From assembly GCA_023250035.1 (NCBI GenBank), contig JAHFBK010000002.1, forward strand, positions 1 through 43,855: 43,855 bases of DNA, written 5' to 3'. The translations under genes were made by a program, and so were the position numbers. The notes under the pieces were generated by a model. It saw only the letters and a list, made by a program, of their open reading frames with translations, was not told the origin of the DNA and did no database searches. Positions 34,769-43,741 of the stretch are shown here, in pieces; position 1 is the first letter of the stretch; each line of letters starts with the position of its first letter. The DNA comes from Candidatus Dadabacteria bacterium (GTDB lineage Bacteria > Desulfobacterota_D > UBA1144 > Nemesobacterales > CSP1-2).

Positions 34769-37700
34769 ATGGGGGATGAATATTTACCTCAGAATCAAAC
34801 CACAAATGAAAAGATTTCTGTGAACGAAGGAATTGTAGGATTCGATTCACTTGAAACCCACTACAAACAAACGAAAGAAAAGTTACGTTTCCATGAGAGC
34901 CTAATCTACTCGATGACTGATGCCTCCCCGTTGGCCTTTTATGTTGTAGACAATCGTACCGACGAAATACTTTACTTTAACCATAGGTTCTGTGAAATAT
35001 GGGGCATCACCCATCTTGAGGAAGCCATGAGGAGGGGTGAGCTCAAGAATCAGGATATTGTTCCTTACTGTCTTCCTCTTGTTAAGAATGTTCCAGCATT
35101 CCTCGAATCATGCAAGCCGCTACAAAACGAGGAAGTGCGTTTCACTGTTGAGGATGAAATTCAATTCGTTGATGGTCGTACGATTAGACGAGTTTCCTCA
35201 CAAATTCGAGGCGAACTCGACCGTTACTTTGGTCGCCTATATATTTTTGAAGATGCCACAGATCGTAAACGTTTAGTTGATGAGCTTAGGAAAATAACCG
35301 AACGAATTATTAACTATCAAAAGGCACTCCTTGAATTAGCGAAGATGGATAACTCCGATCTTGAATTGACACTGAAAAGGGTAACTGAAGTAGGTTCGAA
35401 GACGTTAGGTGCAGAGCGTGTAAGTGTCTGGCTTTTCAACGAAGACCATTCAGAAATTGTCTGTAAAGATTTATACAAAATGAGCGAAAATGTTCATGAA
35501 AAGGGATTAAGGCTTCAAGCCAAGGATTACCCTAGGTATTTTCATGCATTGGAAGAGAGCCGCACCTTGGCGGCGAATGATGCCTTAACCGATCCTCGTA
35601 CAAGTGAATACACCGAAGGGTATTTAAAACCATATAGAATTTCATCGATGATGGATGTGCCTATTCGTGTTGATGGAAAAGTTGTAGGTATTGTTTGTCA
35701 CGAGCACACAGGACCGATGAGAGAGTGGGTACTAGAAGAACAAAACTTTGCAGCCTCGATTGCCGATGTGGGTTCTCTCGCTTTGGAGGCTTCAGAGCGG
35801 AATCGGATTGAAGAGGCACTACGAAAGAGTGAAGAAAGGTACCGTGCTTTGTACGAAGATAACCCGTCTATGTACTTTACTGTGGATCTAGAAGGAAAAG
35901 TTTTATCAGTCAACCTATTTGGGGCAGAACAACTTGGTTACAAGGCTCATGAGTTAGTTGGGCAATCCGTTCTTATGATTTTCCATCCGGATGACCGAGA
36001 AGGGGTACTGAAGCAAATGAGGGTTTGTTTACAGAACCCCAACCAGCTATTCCAATGGGAATTTCGCGAGATCAGAAAGGACGGCGGTATCTTGTGGGGG
36101 AAAGAGGCTGCCCGTGCAGTACAGGGTGCTGAAGGCGGTGTAGTTGTTCTTATCTCTTGTGAGGACATTACCGAGCGGAAACGGATGGAGGAGGCTCTCC
36201 GAAAAGCTAAGTATGATCTAGAAATAAAAGTAGAGGAACGTACTTCTGAATTAAGGAAATCTAATGAGCGACTATTAGCTGAGATCAGTGACCGCAAGCG
36301 GACGGAAGAAGACTTAAATAATAGAAATAGGGACCTAGAAATTCTAAATGCTATCACTCAAGCGGTACATCAGTTCCTTGCCCCGAAGGAGGTCTATAGG
36401 GTTGCATTGGATAAAGTTATTGAACTAGAGAATGTAGACCTAGCATGTATTTATCTGGTTGACGAAGCTAGGAATGAAGCAGTAATTCAGGACCAAAGGA
36501 ACATTCCAGAGTGGTTTATCAAGAGAGCCGGGAGGATCCCATGCCCTAAGGGTGTAACCTGGAGGGTCATAAATACGGGAAACATAGTAAACGTTAAAAA
36601 CGCTCAGGAAGACCCTGATGTAGGACCCGCAGGACGGGAACTTGGTTTTCGGGGCATGCTTGGGATACCTATAACCCTTGAGAGTAAAACCATAGGAGTA
36701 ATATGGCTTATTAGCTATAAAGAGTATCTTTTCACCCGGAGTGAAGAGGAGCTACTTTTATCTATTTGCAGTCAGACATCCATAGCTATAAGTAAGGCAA
36801 GACTCTATGAAAGAGAATTTAATCAAAGGAAGAGGATAGAAGCTCTACAGGTAGTTTCTCAATCTGTTACTTCCAAACTGGATTACAGGAGTGTCCTTCA
36901 GGATGTTGTTGAAAATACTAACAGTTTTATGGGTTCAAGATTCTCGATCATAGCCCTTCAAGAAGGTGATTACTATATCCCGAAGGCTGTAGCCGGTGAT
37001 GACGAGGGTCTAAGGGAGGTTATCCAAATAAGCCCTGATCCAGAGAATATGTGGGGAAGGGGACGTGGTGGGGAGTGCCTACGCACAAAAACCCCTATAG
37101 TTGCAAACGACCTAAGGAATGCCCCGCCACTAATATGGCGAACTGAGCTTATTAAAAGAGGAATCCTATCTGTTGCTATTGTGCCACTTATCATTAAGGG
37201 GGAGGTAAAGGGGCTTTTACTGACCTACTCTCAAGAGCCCTATGCCTTTGATAAAGACAAAACAAATCTCCTTACCTCTTTTGCTAATCAAGCAGCTATT
37301 GCTATTGAAAACGCCAGACTCTATGAAGAAACTAAAATGCAGACCGAGGCTCTCAAGGAGAGTGAGGAACGTTATCGTAGTCTCTTTGAAACTGCTCCCG
37401 AAATCATTTTCAGCGTTTCTCCCGACGGAATGATTGCTTCACTGAATCCTGCGTCAGAAAGGATTACAGGGTGGTTACACAAAGATGTCATTGGACAGCC
37501 TTTCATATCTTTTATACATCCTGATGACCTGCCTTTGGTTATGGAGAAGTTTCAGCAAGTCTTGCAGGGAGAGGCGATACCGCCCTTTGAATTACGTGTT
37601 TTATCTCAATCTGGTGAGTTTCTGATTATAGAAGCTGTTGGCTCAACGCAAATTAAAGATGGACAAGTGGTGGGTGTTTTGGGAATCGCTCGCAATATCA

Positions 37701-39802
37701 CTGAGCGTAAACGTATGGAAGAGGCGCTAAGAGAAAGCGAAGAAAGGTTAAGTGCAATGTTTAATAATACACCAAATGTAGCTGTCCAAGGTTATGATTT
37801 AGAAGGAAGGGTTTTGTACTGGAACAAGGCTTCAGAAAAGATATTCGGCTATACAGAGAAAGAAGCATTGGGAAAAACCCTCGGCCATTTAATATTCGAC
37901 GAGGAAAATACAAAAAGGTTTCATTCAGTTATCAAGGATGTGAACGAATCAAATAAGCCTCATGGTCCCACTGAATGGATTTTTAGAAATGGGGAAGGAG
38001 TCGAACGCGTTGTTCAATCTACATTATTCACAATACATTCTTCAGAGGGTAAAAAGGATTTCATTTGCATGAATATTGACATCACTGACCGCAAGCGGGC
38101 GGAGGAAGCACTTAAAGAAAACTTTGCCCAATTATCCAAAAAGAACCGGTACGAGACGATAATTAGTACTGTAACTAGAAGCGTTCATCAGACGATAAAT
38201 CTACAAGATGTCCTTGAAAATGCGGTTGAGGCTATGAGTAAGAACATAGATGGTGCAGACAATGTTTCGATCTATCTAGTAGAAGGTGCAGAAGCGGATT
38301 CGACAGGCTCACCACAGGCGGTTATCAAGTCTTATAGGGGCTATTCTGAAGCCTTTATAGGGAAGGTTAGAAGAATTCCATATCCAAAAGGCTTTACCTG
38401 GAAAACGATAATCGAGGGAAAGCCTTTGTATTGTCCTGATGTAGACCAGGATACTGTTATTGGACCAGCCGGAAGGGAAGTAGGAACAAAGAGCTATGCA
38501 TCTATGCCTATTCAGTTTGAAGGCAAGACGATAGGATGCATAAATATCAATTCTTTAGAAAAGGATGCTTTCGATGAAGAAGAGTTAAAGCTATTAGAGA
38601 TTGTTGCGCATCAGATAGAGATAGCAATCACTAATGCCCAGCAGGCAGAGTTGCTATATCAGGCTAAAGAGGAACTAGAACTACGTGTACAGGAGCGAAC
38701 ACAGGAGTTATCTGAGATAAATGAAGAACTTAGGAAGGAGATTGCAGAGCGCAACAGGGTAGAGGAGGAAATCAGACAAACCCAATCATTCCTTAATTCC
38801 GTCGTCGAAAACATTCCAGATATGATATTTGTCAAGGACGCCAAGGATCTCAGGTTTGTGCGTTTCAACAAAGCAGGTGAGGAGCTACTTGGTTATTCGA
38901 GGGGAAATCTAATTGGCAAGACCGACCATGATTTTTTCCCGAAAGAGGAAGCAGATTTCTTCACATCTAAAGATCGGGAAGTGTTGGAAGGTTCCAAACT
39001 CCATGACATCCCCGAGGAACCGATACATACGAGGAATAAGGGAAGAAGAATACTGCATACCAAAAAAATTCCAATTTTCAATGCGGATGGTAAGCCACGT
39101 TATCTTTTGGGCATTTCAGAAGATATCACCGAGCGAAAGCGAGTGGAAAAGCAAATTAGGTCATCATTAGAAGAGAAAGAGGTGCTACTAAAGGAAATTC
39201 ACCATAGGGTAAAAAACAATTTGCAGGTCATTTCAAGTCTACTCGACCTTCAATCTGAATATGTTAAGGGTAAAAAGACTCGCCAGTTGTTCCATGAAAC
39301 TCAGAATCGTGTAAGGGCAATTGCACATATACATGAACGGTTTTATCAATCCAAAGATCTAGCAAGGATTGATTTTGCTGAATACATACGGCATCTAGGT
39401 AATTATTTGTTTCAATCATACGGGGTTGACCCGAATTTTATCAAACTGAAGGTTAATGTCCAAGATGTGGTGCTTGATGTTAATACTGCTATTCCTTGTG
39501 GCTTGATAATAAATGAACTTATCTCAAATTCATTAAAACACGCCTTCAGAAAACGTAAGAAAGGAGAAATCTGTATCGATTTTCACTCTGACATTAAACG
39601 CGCAGATAGCCATAGGCATCGTCTATACACTATGACCGTAAGAGATAACGGTGTTGGTTTCCCAAAGGATCTGGACTTCCGAAACACCGAATCATTAGGT
39701 CTTCAATTAGTAAACGCTTTAACAAATCAGATTGGAGGTTCTATAGGGTTAAATAGAAGATATGGTACTGGTTTTAAGATTACGTTTAGTAATCAGTTGT
39801 AA
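34769..39802 (+). CDS. Multi-PAS/GAF sensor histidine kinase (HisKA_2 type)
   Basis: 1677-residue cytoplasmic sensor kinase with no membrane segment. Approximate domain order: PAS (49-168), GAF (186-343), PAS (351-470), coiled coil, GAF (524-680), GAF (688-850), PAS (862-980), PAS (987-1110), GAF (1126-1290), coiled coil, PAS (1338-1460), HisKA_2 (about 1465-1545), HATPase (about 1570-1677). PAS boundaries show as repeated LRKSEERYRALY-like starts and DITERKR-like ends. The phospho-accepting block is EIHHRVKNNLQVISSLL (His1478/1479). N box is GLIINELISNSLKHAF and G box is DNGVGFP. GAF domains carry WRVINTG/GFTWKT-like blocks. AGGAGG precedes the ATG. A response regulator follows 92 bases later. 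Signal unknown. Confidence 0.93.
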   Translation: MGDEYLPQNQTTNEKISVNEGIVGFDSLETHYKQTKEKLRFHESLIYSMTDASPLAFYVVDNRTDEILYFNHRFCEIWGITHLEEAMRRGELKNQDIVPYCLPLVKNVPAFLESCKPLQNEEVRFTVEDEIQFVDGRTIRRVSSQIRGELDRYFGRLYIFEDATDRKRLVDELRKITERIINYQKALLELAKMDNSDLELTLKRVTEVGSKTLGAERVSVWLFNEDHSEIVCKDLYKMSENVHEKGLRLQAKDYPRYFHALEESRTLAANDALTDPRTSEYTEGYLKPYRISSMMDVPIRVDGKVVGIVCHEHTGPMREWVLEEQNFAASIADVGSLALEASERNRIEEALRKSEERYRALYEDNPSMYFTVDLEGKVLSVNLFGAEQLGYKAHELVGQSVLMIFHPDDREGVLKQMRVCLQNPNQLFQWEFREIRKDGGILWGKEAARAVQGAEGGVVVLISCEDITERKRMEEALRKAKYDLEIKVEERTSELRKSNERLLAEISDRKRTEEDLNNRNRDLEILNAITQAVHQFLAPKEVYRVALDKVIELENVDLACIYLVDEARNEAVIQDQRNIPEWFIKRAGRIPCPKGVTWRVINTGNIVNVKNAQEDPDVGPAGRELGFRGMLGIPITLESKTIGVIWLISYKEYLFTRSEEELLLSICSQTSIAISKARLYEREFNQRKRIEALQVVSQSVTSKLDYRSVLQDVVENTNSFMGSRFSIIALQEGDYYIPKAVAGDDEGLREVIQISPDPENMWGRGRGGECLRTKTPIVANDLRNAPPLIWRTELIKRGILSVAIVPLIIKGEVKGLLLTYSQEPYAFDKDKTNLLTSFANQAAIAIENARLYEETKMQTEALKESEERYRSLFETAPEIIFSVSPDGMIASLNPASERITGWLHKDVIGQPFISFIHPDDLPLVMEKFQQVLQGEAIPPFELRVLSQSGEFLIIEAVGSTQIKDGQVVGVLGIARNITERKRMEEALRESEERLSAMFNNTPNVAVQGYDLEGRVLYWNKASEKIFGYTEKEALGKTLGHLIFDEENTKRFHSVIKDVNESNKPHGPTEWIFRNGEGVERVVQSTLFTIHSSEGKKDFICMNIDITDRKRAEEALKENFAQLSKKNRYETIISTVTRSVHQTINLQDVLENAVEAMSKNIDGADNVSIYLVEGAEADSTGSPQAVIKSYRGYSEAFIGKVRRIPYPKGFTWKTIIEGKPLYCPDVDQDTVIGPAGREVGTKSYASMPIQFEGKTIGCININSLEKDAFDEEELKLLEIVAHQIEIAITNAQQAELLYQAKEELELRVQERTQELSEINEELRKEIAERNRVEEEIRQTQSFLNSVVENIPDMIFVKDAKDLRFVRFNKAGEELLGYSRGNLIGKTDHDFFPKEEADFFTSKDREVLEGSKLHDIPEEPIHTRNKGRRILHTKKIPIFNADGKPRYLLGISEDITERKRVEKQIRSSLEEKEVLLKEIHHRVKNNLQVISSLLDLQSEYVKGKKTRQLFHETQNRVRAIAHIHERFYQSKDLARIDFAEYIRHLGNYLFQSYGVDPNFIKLKVNVQDVVLDVNTAIPCGLIINELISNSLKHAFRKRKKGEICIDFHSDIKRADSHRHRLYTMTVRDNGVGFPKDLDFRNTESLGLQLVNALTNQIGGSIGLNRRYGTGFKITFSNQL

Positions 39803-39894
39803 TACTGCTTTTTTGTAATGAAGAGAATTCTGGTTTATTATTTTTAATGGAGAATGTATATAAAAGTAGGAAAAATATATAATGGAGGAACAGA

Positions 39895-41367
39895 TTGCAA
39901 CTGGGGAGTAAACAAATAGCTAAAATCATGGTTGTTGAAGATGAAAGTATTGTCGCTAAGGACATACAAAACAGATTGAAGAGGTTGGGATATAAAGTTA
40001 ATGATATTGTGTCTTCCGGAGAGGAAGCTATTAGTAAGGCAGCCGAGACGCAGCCGGATTTAGTACTCATGGACATTGTGTTAAAGGGAGAAATTGACGG
40101 TATCGAGGCTGCTAAACAGATTAATACACTTTTTAATGTCCCAATAGTGTATCTTACTGCTTATGCTGATGATAGCACAATTCAACGAGCTAAAATAACG
40201 GAACCATTTGGATATATTCTTAAGCCATTTCAAACAAAAGAATTACACTCCGCTATTCAGATAGCTCTATACAAGCATGAAATAGAAAAAAAATTAAAAG
40301 AGAAGAAAAGCTGGTTTGCTACAACACTTAAAAGTATAAATGACGCCGTGATTCTCACCGATACAAGAGGATCAGTAACTTATATGAACGTCTCAGCAGA
40401 AGCGCTGACTGGTTGGAGATGGGAAGATACTATAGGTAAAGATCTGGGAGAAGTATTTCATATCATAAACCAAGAAACACGTACAATAATTGAAAACCCT
40501 GTGACAAAGGCGATTCTTGAAACCCTGGTAGTCAGTCCCCAGAGTCATATAATTCTAATTTCCAAGGATAGAAGAGAAACAATAATTTCGTTAAGTGCCG
40601 CTCCCATTAGGGATGATGTAGGAAAAATCAAAGGTGTCGTTTTTGTTTTCCGTGAAGTAATTGATCACAAAAGAGCGGAAACCGAATTTCTTAAATCTCA
40701 AAAACTTGAATCAAGGATGACTAATGAGTTTAAAAATGCCCATATTAGACTGATGATCGTAACTCCTTCCTCTGTTGTTCGTCAGGGGGTACGCAAGATG
40801 CTTGAATCCGAAAAATATATAGAGATAATAGCAGAGATTTCAAATTACCAAGATATATTATCAATCATTGAACAAAATAAGCCAGATCTTTTGTTTGTTG
40901 ATAAGACACTACCTAGTCTAAATATGTTGGAAATCTTAAGCTCAATCCGTGATAAAAGCCCTACGACAAAAGTACTTTTATTGCTACATAGCTTTGATGA
41001 AGATTTTATTATGAATGCTTTATCTTTGGGTGCACGTGGTTACTTAACAGATACGTCAAACGCGGATCAGTTTATTCAAGCAGTTAGGGCTTTGAGTAAA
41101 GAGGAGATTTGGGGGGAGGTCGAAATTATAACAAAGCTCCTAACTCGACTTTTACATTCTAAAAAAGGTAGTTCTATAGTACCAAGACCACACCTTACAA
41201 AAAGAGAAGACGAGGTTGTAAAGTTAATCATCCAGGGATATTCTAACAAGCAAGTTTCTGAGAAGCTATTTATAAGTGAGAAAACAGTAAAGTCCCACTT
41301 GAATAACGTGTATAAAAAGCTCGGATTAAGCAATAGACTTCAACTTGTCGCGGACTTCCTTGGCTAG
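39895..41367 (+). CDS. Response regulator REC-PAS-REC(degenerate)-LuxR
   Basis: 490-residue regulator. REC1 (about 8-125) has the acidic pocket VVEDES, phospho-acceptor Asp60, Thr88 and Lys110. A PAS domain follows (about 138-262, LKSINDAVILTDTRGSVTYM). REC2 (about 284-405) keeps Asp336 (FVDKTLP) but has IVTPSS where the acidic pair should be and Thr where the conserved Lys should be, so it is probably a pseudo-receiver. The C-terminal LuxR helix-turn-helix is LTKREDEVVKLIIQGYSNKQ then VSEKLFISEKTVKSHLNNVY. Start is TTG 39895 behind GGAGGAA. It is most likely the partner of the upstream HisKA_2 kinase. Confidence 0.92.
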   Translation: MQLGSKQIAKIMVVEDESIVAKDIQNRLKRLGYKVNDIVSSGEEAISKAAETQPDLVLMDIVLKGEIDGIEAAKQINTLFNVPIVYLTAYADDSTIQRAKITEPFGYILKPFQTKELHSAIQIALYKHEIEKKLKEKKSWFATTLKSINDAVILTDTRGSVTYMNVSAEALTGWRWEDTIGKDLGEVFHIINQETRTIIENPVTKAILETLVVSPQSHIILISKDRRETIISLSAAPIRDDVGKIKGVVFVFREVIDHKRAETEFLKSQKLESRMTNEFKNAHIRLMIVTPSSVVRQGVRKMLESEKYIEIIAEISNYQDILSIIEQNKPDLLFVDKTLPSLNMLEILSSIRDKSPTTKVLLLLHSFDEDFIMNALSLGARGYLTDTSNADQFIQAVRALSKEEIWGEVEIITKLLTRLLHSKKGSSIVPRPHLTKREDEVVKLIIQGYSNKQVSEKLFISEKTVKSHLNNVYKKLGLSNRLQLVADFLG

Positions 41368-41402
41368 GGAATGTCTTACCTAGTCCTAGGGCTGAAATCC
41401 GT

Positions 41403-42257
41403 CTAAAACCCTTTAGAATTCTTTGCAGATGAAAATGTATTCCATAGAAGCATAGCAATTGTCATGGGGCCTACTCCGCCTGGGACAGGCGTAATAAATG
41501 CGGCTTTGTTACGAACGTTTTCAAAATCCACATCACCTGCAAGCTTTCCGTCGGGAAGACGGTTTATACCTACATCAATCACAACCGCGCCTTCTTTTAC
41601 CATGTCTTCTGTGATAAGTCTTGCGCGTCCAATTGCAGCCACTAAAATATCAGCCCTCCTTGTAACCTCCCCAAGTGATTTAGTCCTCGAATGACATATT
41701 GTAACAGTTGCATGTCGGTGTAGAAGAAGAAGCGAGACGGGTTTTCCTACTATATTGCTCCTTCCTACTACAACTGCTTCTTTCCCCTGTATTTCTATTC
41801 CGTAGTAATCTAAGAGTTTGATTACGCCGTGCGGGGTACAGGGGATAAATCTAGGATTTCCTTCTACGAGAAGTCCTACGTTTTCAGGATGAAATCCATC
41901 GATGTCTTTTAATGGGGAGACGGTTCTTAGGATTCTTGCTTCATTAATCTGTTTGGGAAGAGGAAGCTGAACGAGTATCCCATGGATTTTTTCATCGTGA
42001 TTTAACTTTTCAATAAGTGTAAGTAAATCGCTTTCTGCAGTTTCTTCTGGAAGCTTATATTCTTCCGAGTAAATGCTAACCTCTTCACAGGCTTTTCTCT
42101 TATTTTTTACATAGATTTGAGATGCAGGGTTATCACCCACAAGCACAGCCGCGAGCCCAGGGACTAATCCTGTTTCCCTCTTGAGCTTATTTACCTCTTC
42201 TGCAATCCCTTTCCTCAGGTGTTCTGCAACCATTTTACCGTCTATTATTTTTGCCAT
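41403..42257 (-). CDS. folD: FolD methylenetetrahydrofolate dehydrogenase/cyclohydrolase
   Basis: Bifunctional 5,10-methylene-THF dehydrogenase and methenyl-THF cyclohydrolase, one-carbon metabolism. Visible blocks: YVKNKRKACE with the catalytic Lys, GILVQLPLPKQINE, KDIDGFHPENVG, the nucleotide-binding VVVGRSNIVGKPVSLLLL, and the closing TPVPGGVGPMTIAMLL. 284 residues, full length. AGGAAGGAAG precedes the ATG on the minus strand. It is convergent with the response regulator, and its C-terminus ends 36 bases from that gene's stop. Confidence 0.97.
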   Translation of the reverse strand: MAKIIDGKMVAEHLRKGIAEEVNKLKRETGLVPGLAAVLVGDNPASQIYVKNKRKACEEVSIYSEEYKLPEETAESDLLTLIEKLNHDEKIHGILVQLPLPKQINEARILRTVSPLKDIDGFHPENVGLLVEGNPRFIPCTPHGVIKLLDYYGIEIQGKEAVVVGRSNIVGKPVSLLLLHRHATVTICHSRTKSLGEVTRRADILVAAIGRARLITEDMVKEGAVVIDVGINRLPDGKLAGDVDFENVRNKAAFITPVPGGVGPMTIAMLLWNTFSSAKNSKGF

Positions 42258-42289
42258 GGTAGGCTTCTTCCTTCCTTCTAGTAATTAAT

Positions 42290-42407
42290 TTAGCCACAAA
42301 GACTCGAAGAAATAAATAGTTTTTTGTTACTAGTGCTTAGTTGTTAGATTAAAAACTAACAACTACAAATTAAACACTTCTTAGTGCCTTCGTGCCTTAG
42401 TGGCTGG
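42290..42407. repeat. Palindromic repeat of the TTAGCCAC family with nested hairpin
   Basis: Outer arms begin TTAGCCACAAAGACTCGAAG and mirror CTTCGTGCCTTAGTGGCT. An inner perfect 10-base pair TAGTTGTTAG (42338-42347) / CTAACAACTA (42356-42365) sits in the middle. It lies between thiD and folD. Confidence 0.85.
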
Positions 42408-42413
42408 ATATAT

Positions 42414-43235
42414 CTACTCTAATTTCCAGAAATGATTTAGGGGCCCGTGCCCCTTACCTAAATTGAAAGAATTTCTTATAGCCTCTGTAACATAGTCTTT
42501 TGCCTGCCTTATGGCTTCTCTCGCGTTTAGTCCCTTTGCAAGCCCTGCACAAATAGCGGCGGAATAGGTACATCCTGTGCCGTGAGTATTTTTGGTTTTT
42601 ATTCTCGGTGAAGGAAAGTCATAAAAATCCTTCCCATCATATAGAATATCTATCGCTTCAGATGACCACTTAAGATGCCCACCCTTCACAAGAACATACT
42701 CGCAGCCAATTGATTTTATTCTTCTTGCTGCTTCTCTCATATCATCAAGTGATGAGACCTTTATCCCCGAAAGCACTTCGGATTCAGGAATATTAGGGGT
42801 AACAACAAAGGCTAATGGCAGAAGCTCTTCTAATAGCGTCCTTTCTGCTTCATGTTTTAGAAGCACATCCCCGCTTTTTGCCCTCATTACTGGGTCTATT
42901 ACCAGTTTTTTGATTCCGTATTGTTTAATCTTTTCTGCGACGGCTGAAATGATTTTCTCATTTGAAAGCATCCCTGTTTTTGCAGCGTCAACCCCAATGT
43001 CATTTAATACTGCTTCAATCTGTAGTTTTACAAAATCGGGTGGTAAATCGTAAATTCCTGAAACTGACTCGGTGTTTTGAGCGGTAATGGAAGTAAGGAC
43101 TGACATACCAAAGACCTTAAATGCTGTAAAGGTCTTTAAGTCAGCTTGAATTCCTGCCCCTCCCCCTGAATCAGAACCTGCGATTGTTAGCGCTCTCGGA
43201 ATTTTTTCACTCACCGAATTTAATATTACAGGCAT
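42414..43235 (-). CDS. thiD: Hydroxymethylpyrimidine (phosphate) kinase
   Basis: HMP/HMP-P kinase of thiamine synthesis, ribokinase fold. The N-terminal ALTIAGSDSGGGAGIQADLK, the TGMLSN and DPVMRAKSGDVLL blocks and the anion-hole motif NTHGTGCTYSAAI are intact. The start is uncertain. A GTG at 43274 would run through bases that belong to a palindromic repeat (GCCCGAGAGGGCACAGAG mirrored), so I choose ATG 43235 (MPVILNSVSEKIPRALT); GTG 43202, giving MSEKIPRALT, is also possible. No Shine-Dalgarno sequence helps. No thiE or thiamine riboswitch is visible here. Confidence 0.94.
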   Translation of the reverse strand: MPVILNSVSEKIPRALTIAGSDSGGGAGIQADLKTFTAFKVFGMSVLTSITAQNTESVSGIYDLPPDFVKLQIEAVLNDIGVDAAKTGMLSNEKIISAVAEKIKQYGIKKLVIDPVMRAKSGDVLLKHEAERTLLEELLPLAFVVTPNIPESEVLSGIKVSSLDDMREAARRIKSIGCEYVLVKGGHLKWSSEAIDILYDGKDFYDFPSPRIKTKNTHGTGCTYSAAICAGLAKGLNAREAIRQAKDYVTEAIRNSFNLGKGHGPLNHFWKLE

Positions 43236-43260
43236 TTGGGTGAGTTTCAAATTAATATTT

Positions 43261-43327
43261 GCCCGAGAGGGCACAGAGGAAATAGAGAGATTTTTTATTC
43301 AATAAACACTCTGTGTTCTATATGGCT
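43261..43327. repeat. Palindromic repeat, TTAGCCACAGAG family (diverged copy)
   Basis: GCCCGAGAGGGCACAGAG faces CTCTGTGTTCTATATGGC. It is a diverged copy of the 2645-2732 element and overlaps the possible upstream extension of thiD. Confidence 0.7.
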
Positions 43328-43367
43328 CGATGCCGAATCACGCCATGGCTCATGCTTTGGGCTGTTC

Positions 43368-43397
43368 TTGACAGTCTGGCTGTAATCTAAGTAGAAT
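43368..43397 (+). promoter_or_regulatory. Promoter of tRNA-Val
   Basis: TTGACA (43368-43373) and TAGAAT (43392-43397) are spaced by 18 bases, about 22 bases before the mature tRNA 5' end. Confidence 0.8.
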
Positions 43398-43418
43398 AAA
43401 TCCTTACGATTTTGGTAT

Positions 43419-43493
43419 GAGCGCGTAGCTCAGGGGGAGAGCGCTTGCTTGACGCGCAAGAGGTCGCAGGTTCAAATCCTGCCGCGCTCACCA
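43419..43493 (+). tRNA. tRNA-Val (anticodon GAC)
   Basis: 75-base cloverleaf: acceptor GAGCGCG/CGCGCTC, D stem GCTC/GAGC, anticodon stem CTTGC/GCAAG with loop TTGACGC (anticodon GAC, reading GUC and GUU), T stem GCAGG/CCTGC with loop TTCAAAT. The CCA end is encoded (43491-43493). No intron. Confidence 0.97.
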
Positions 43494-43504
43494 TTTATTA
43501 GAAT

Positions 43505-43722
43505 TTAGCCACAAATTGACACAAACGGACACGAATGAAAAGAGTAAGCTATTAGCTATCAGTAATCAGCCCTTAATAATAGCGTTAGGGGTAAATCGTA
43601 AGGCGTTAGGGGTCACGAAATATGCCCTTTTGTCCCTTTTACGCTCTCACGCCTTACGCTTCTAACTAATGTCCGAGGCTGGTTGTTAATTTTGTGTAAA
43701 TTCGAGTTCAATCCGTGGCTAA
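43505..43722. repeat. Large palindromic repeat with nested CGTAAGGCGT hairpin
   Basis: Outer arms are TTAGCCACAAATTGACAC and the mirror of TTAGCCACGGATTGAA ending at 43722. Inside, CGTAAGGCGT... pairs with ...ACGCCTTACG. It fills the gap between tRNA-Val and thrS. Confidence 0.8.
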
Positions 43723-43741
43723 TATTACGTCTTTTATAAAC

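Noticed and set aside
42414-43300. Thiamine (TPP) riboswitch upstream of thiD
   Set aside because: No CTGAGA or ACCTGA-type core was found; the leader is occupied by a palindromic repeat.
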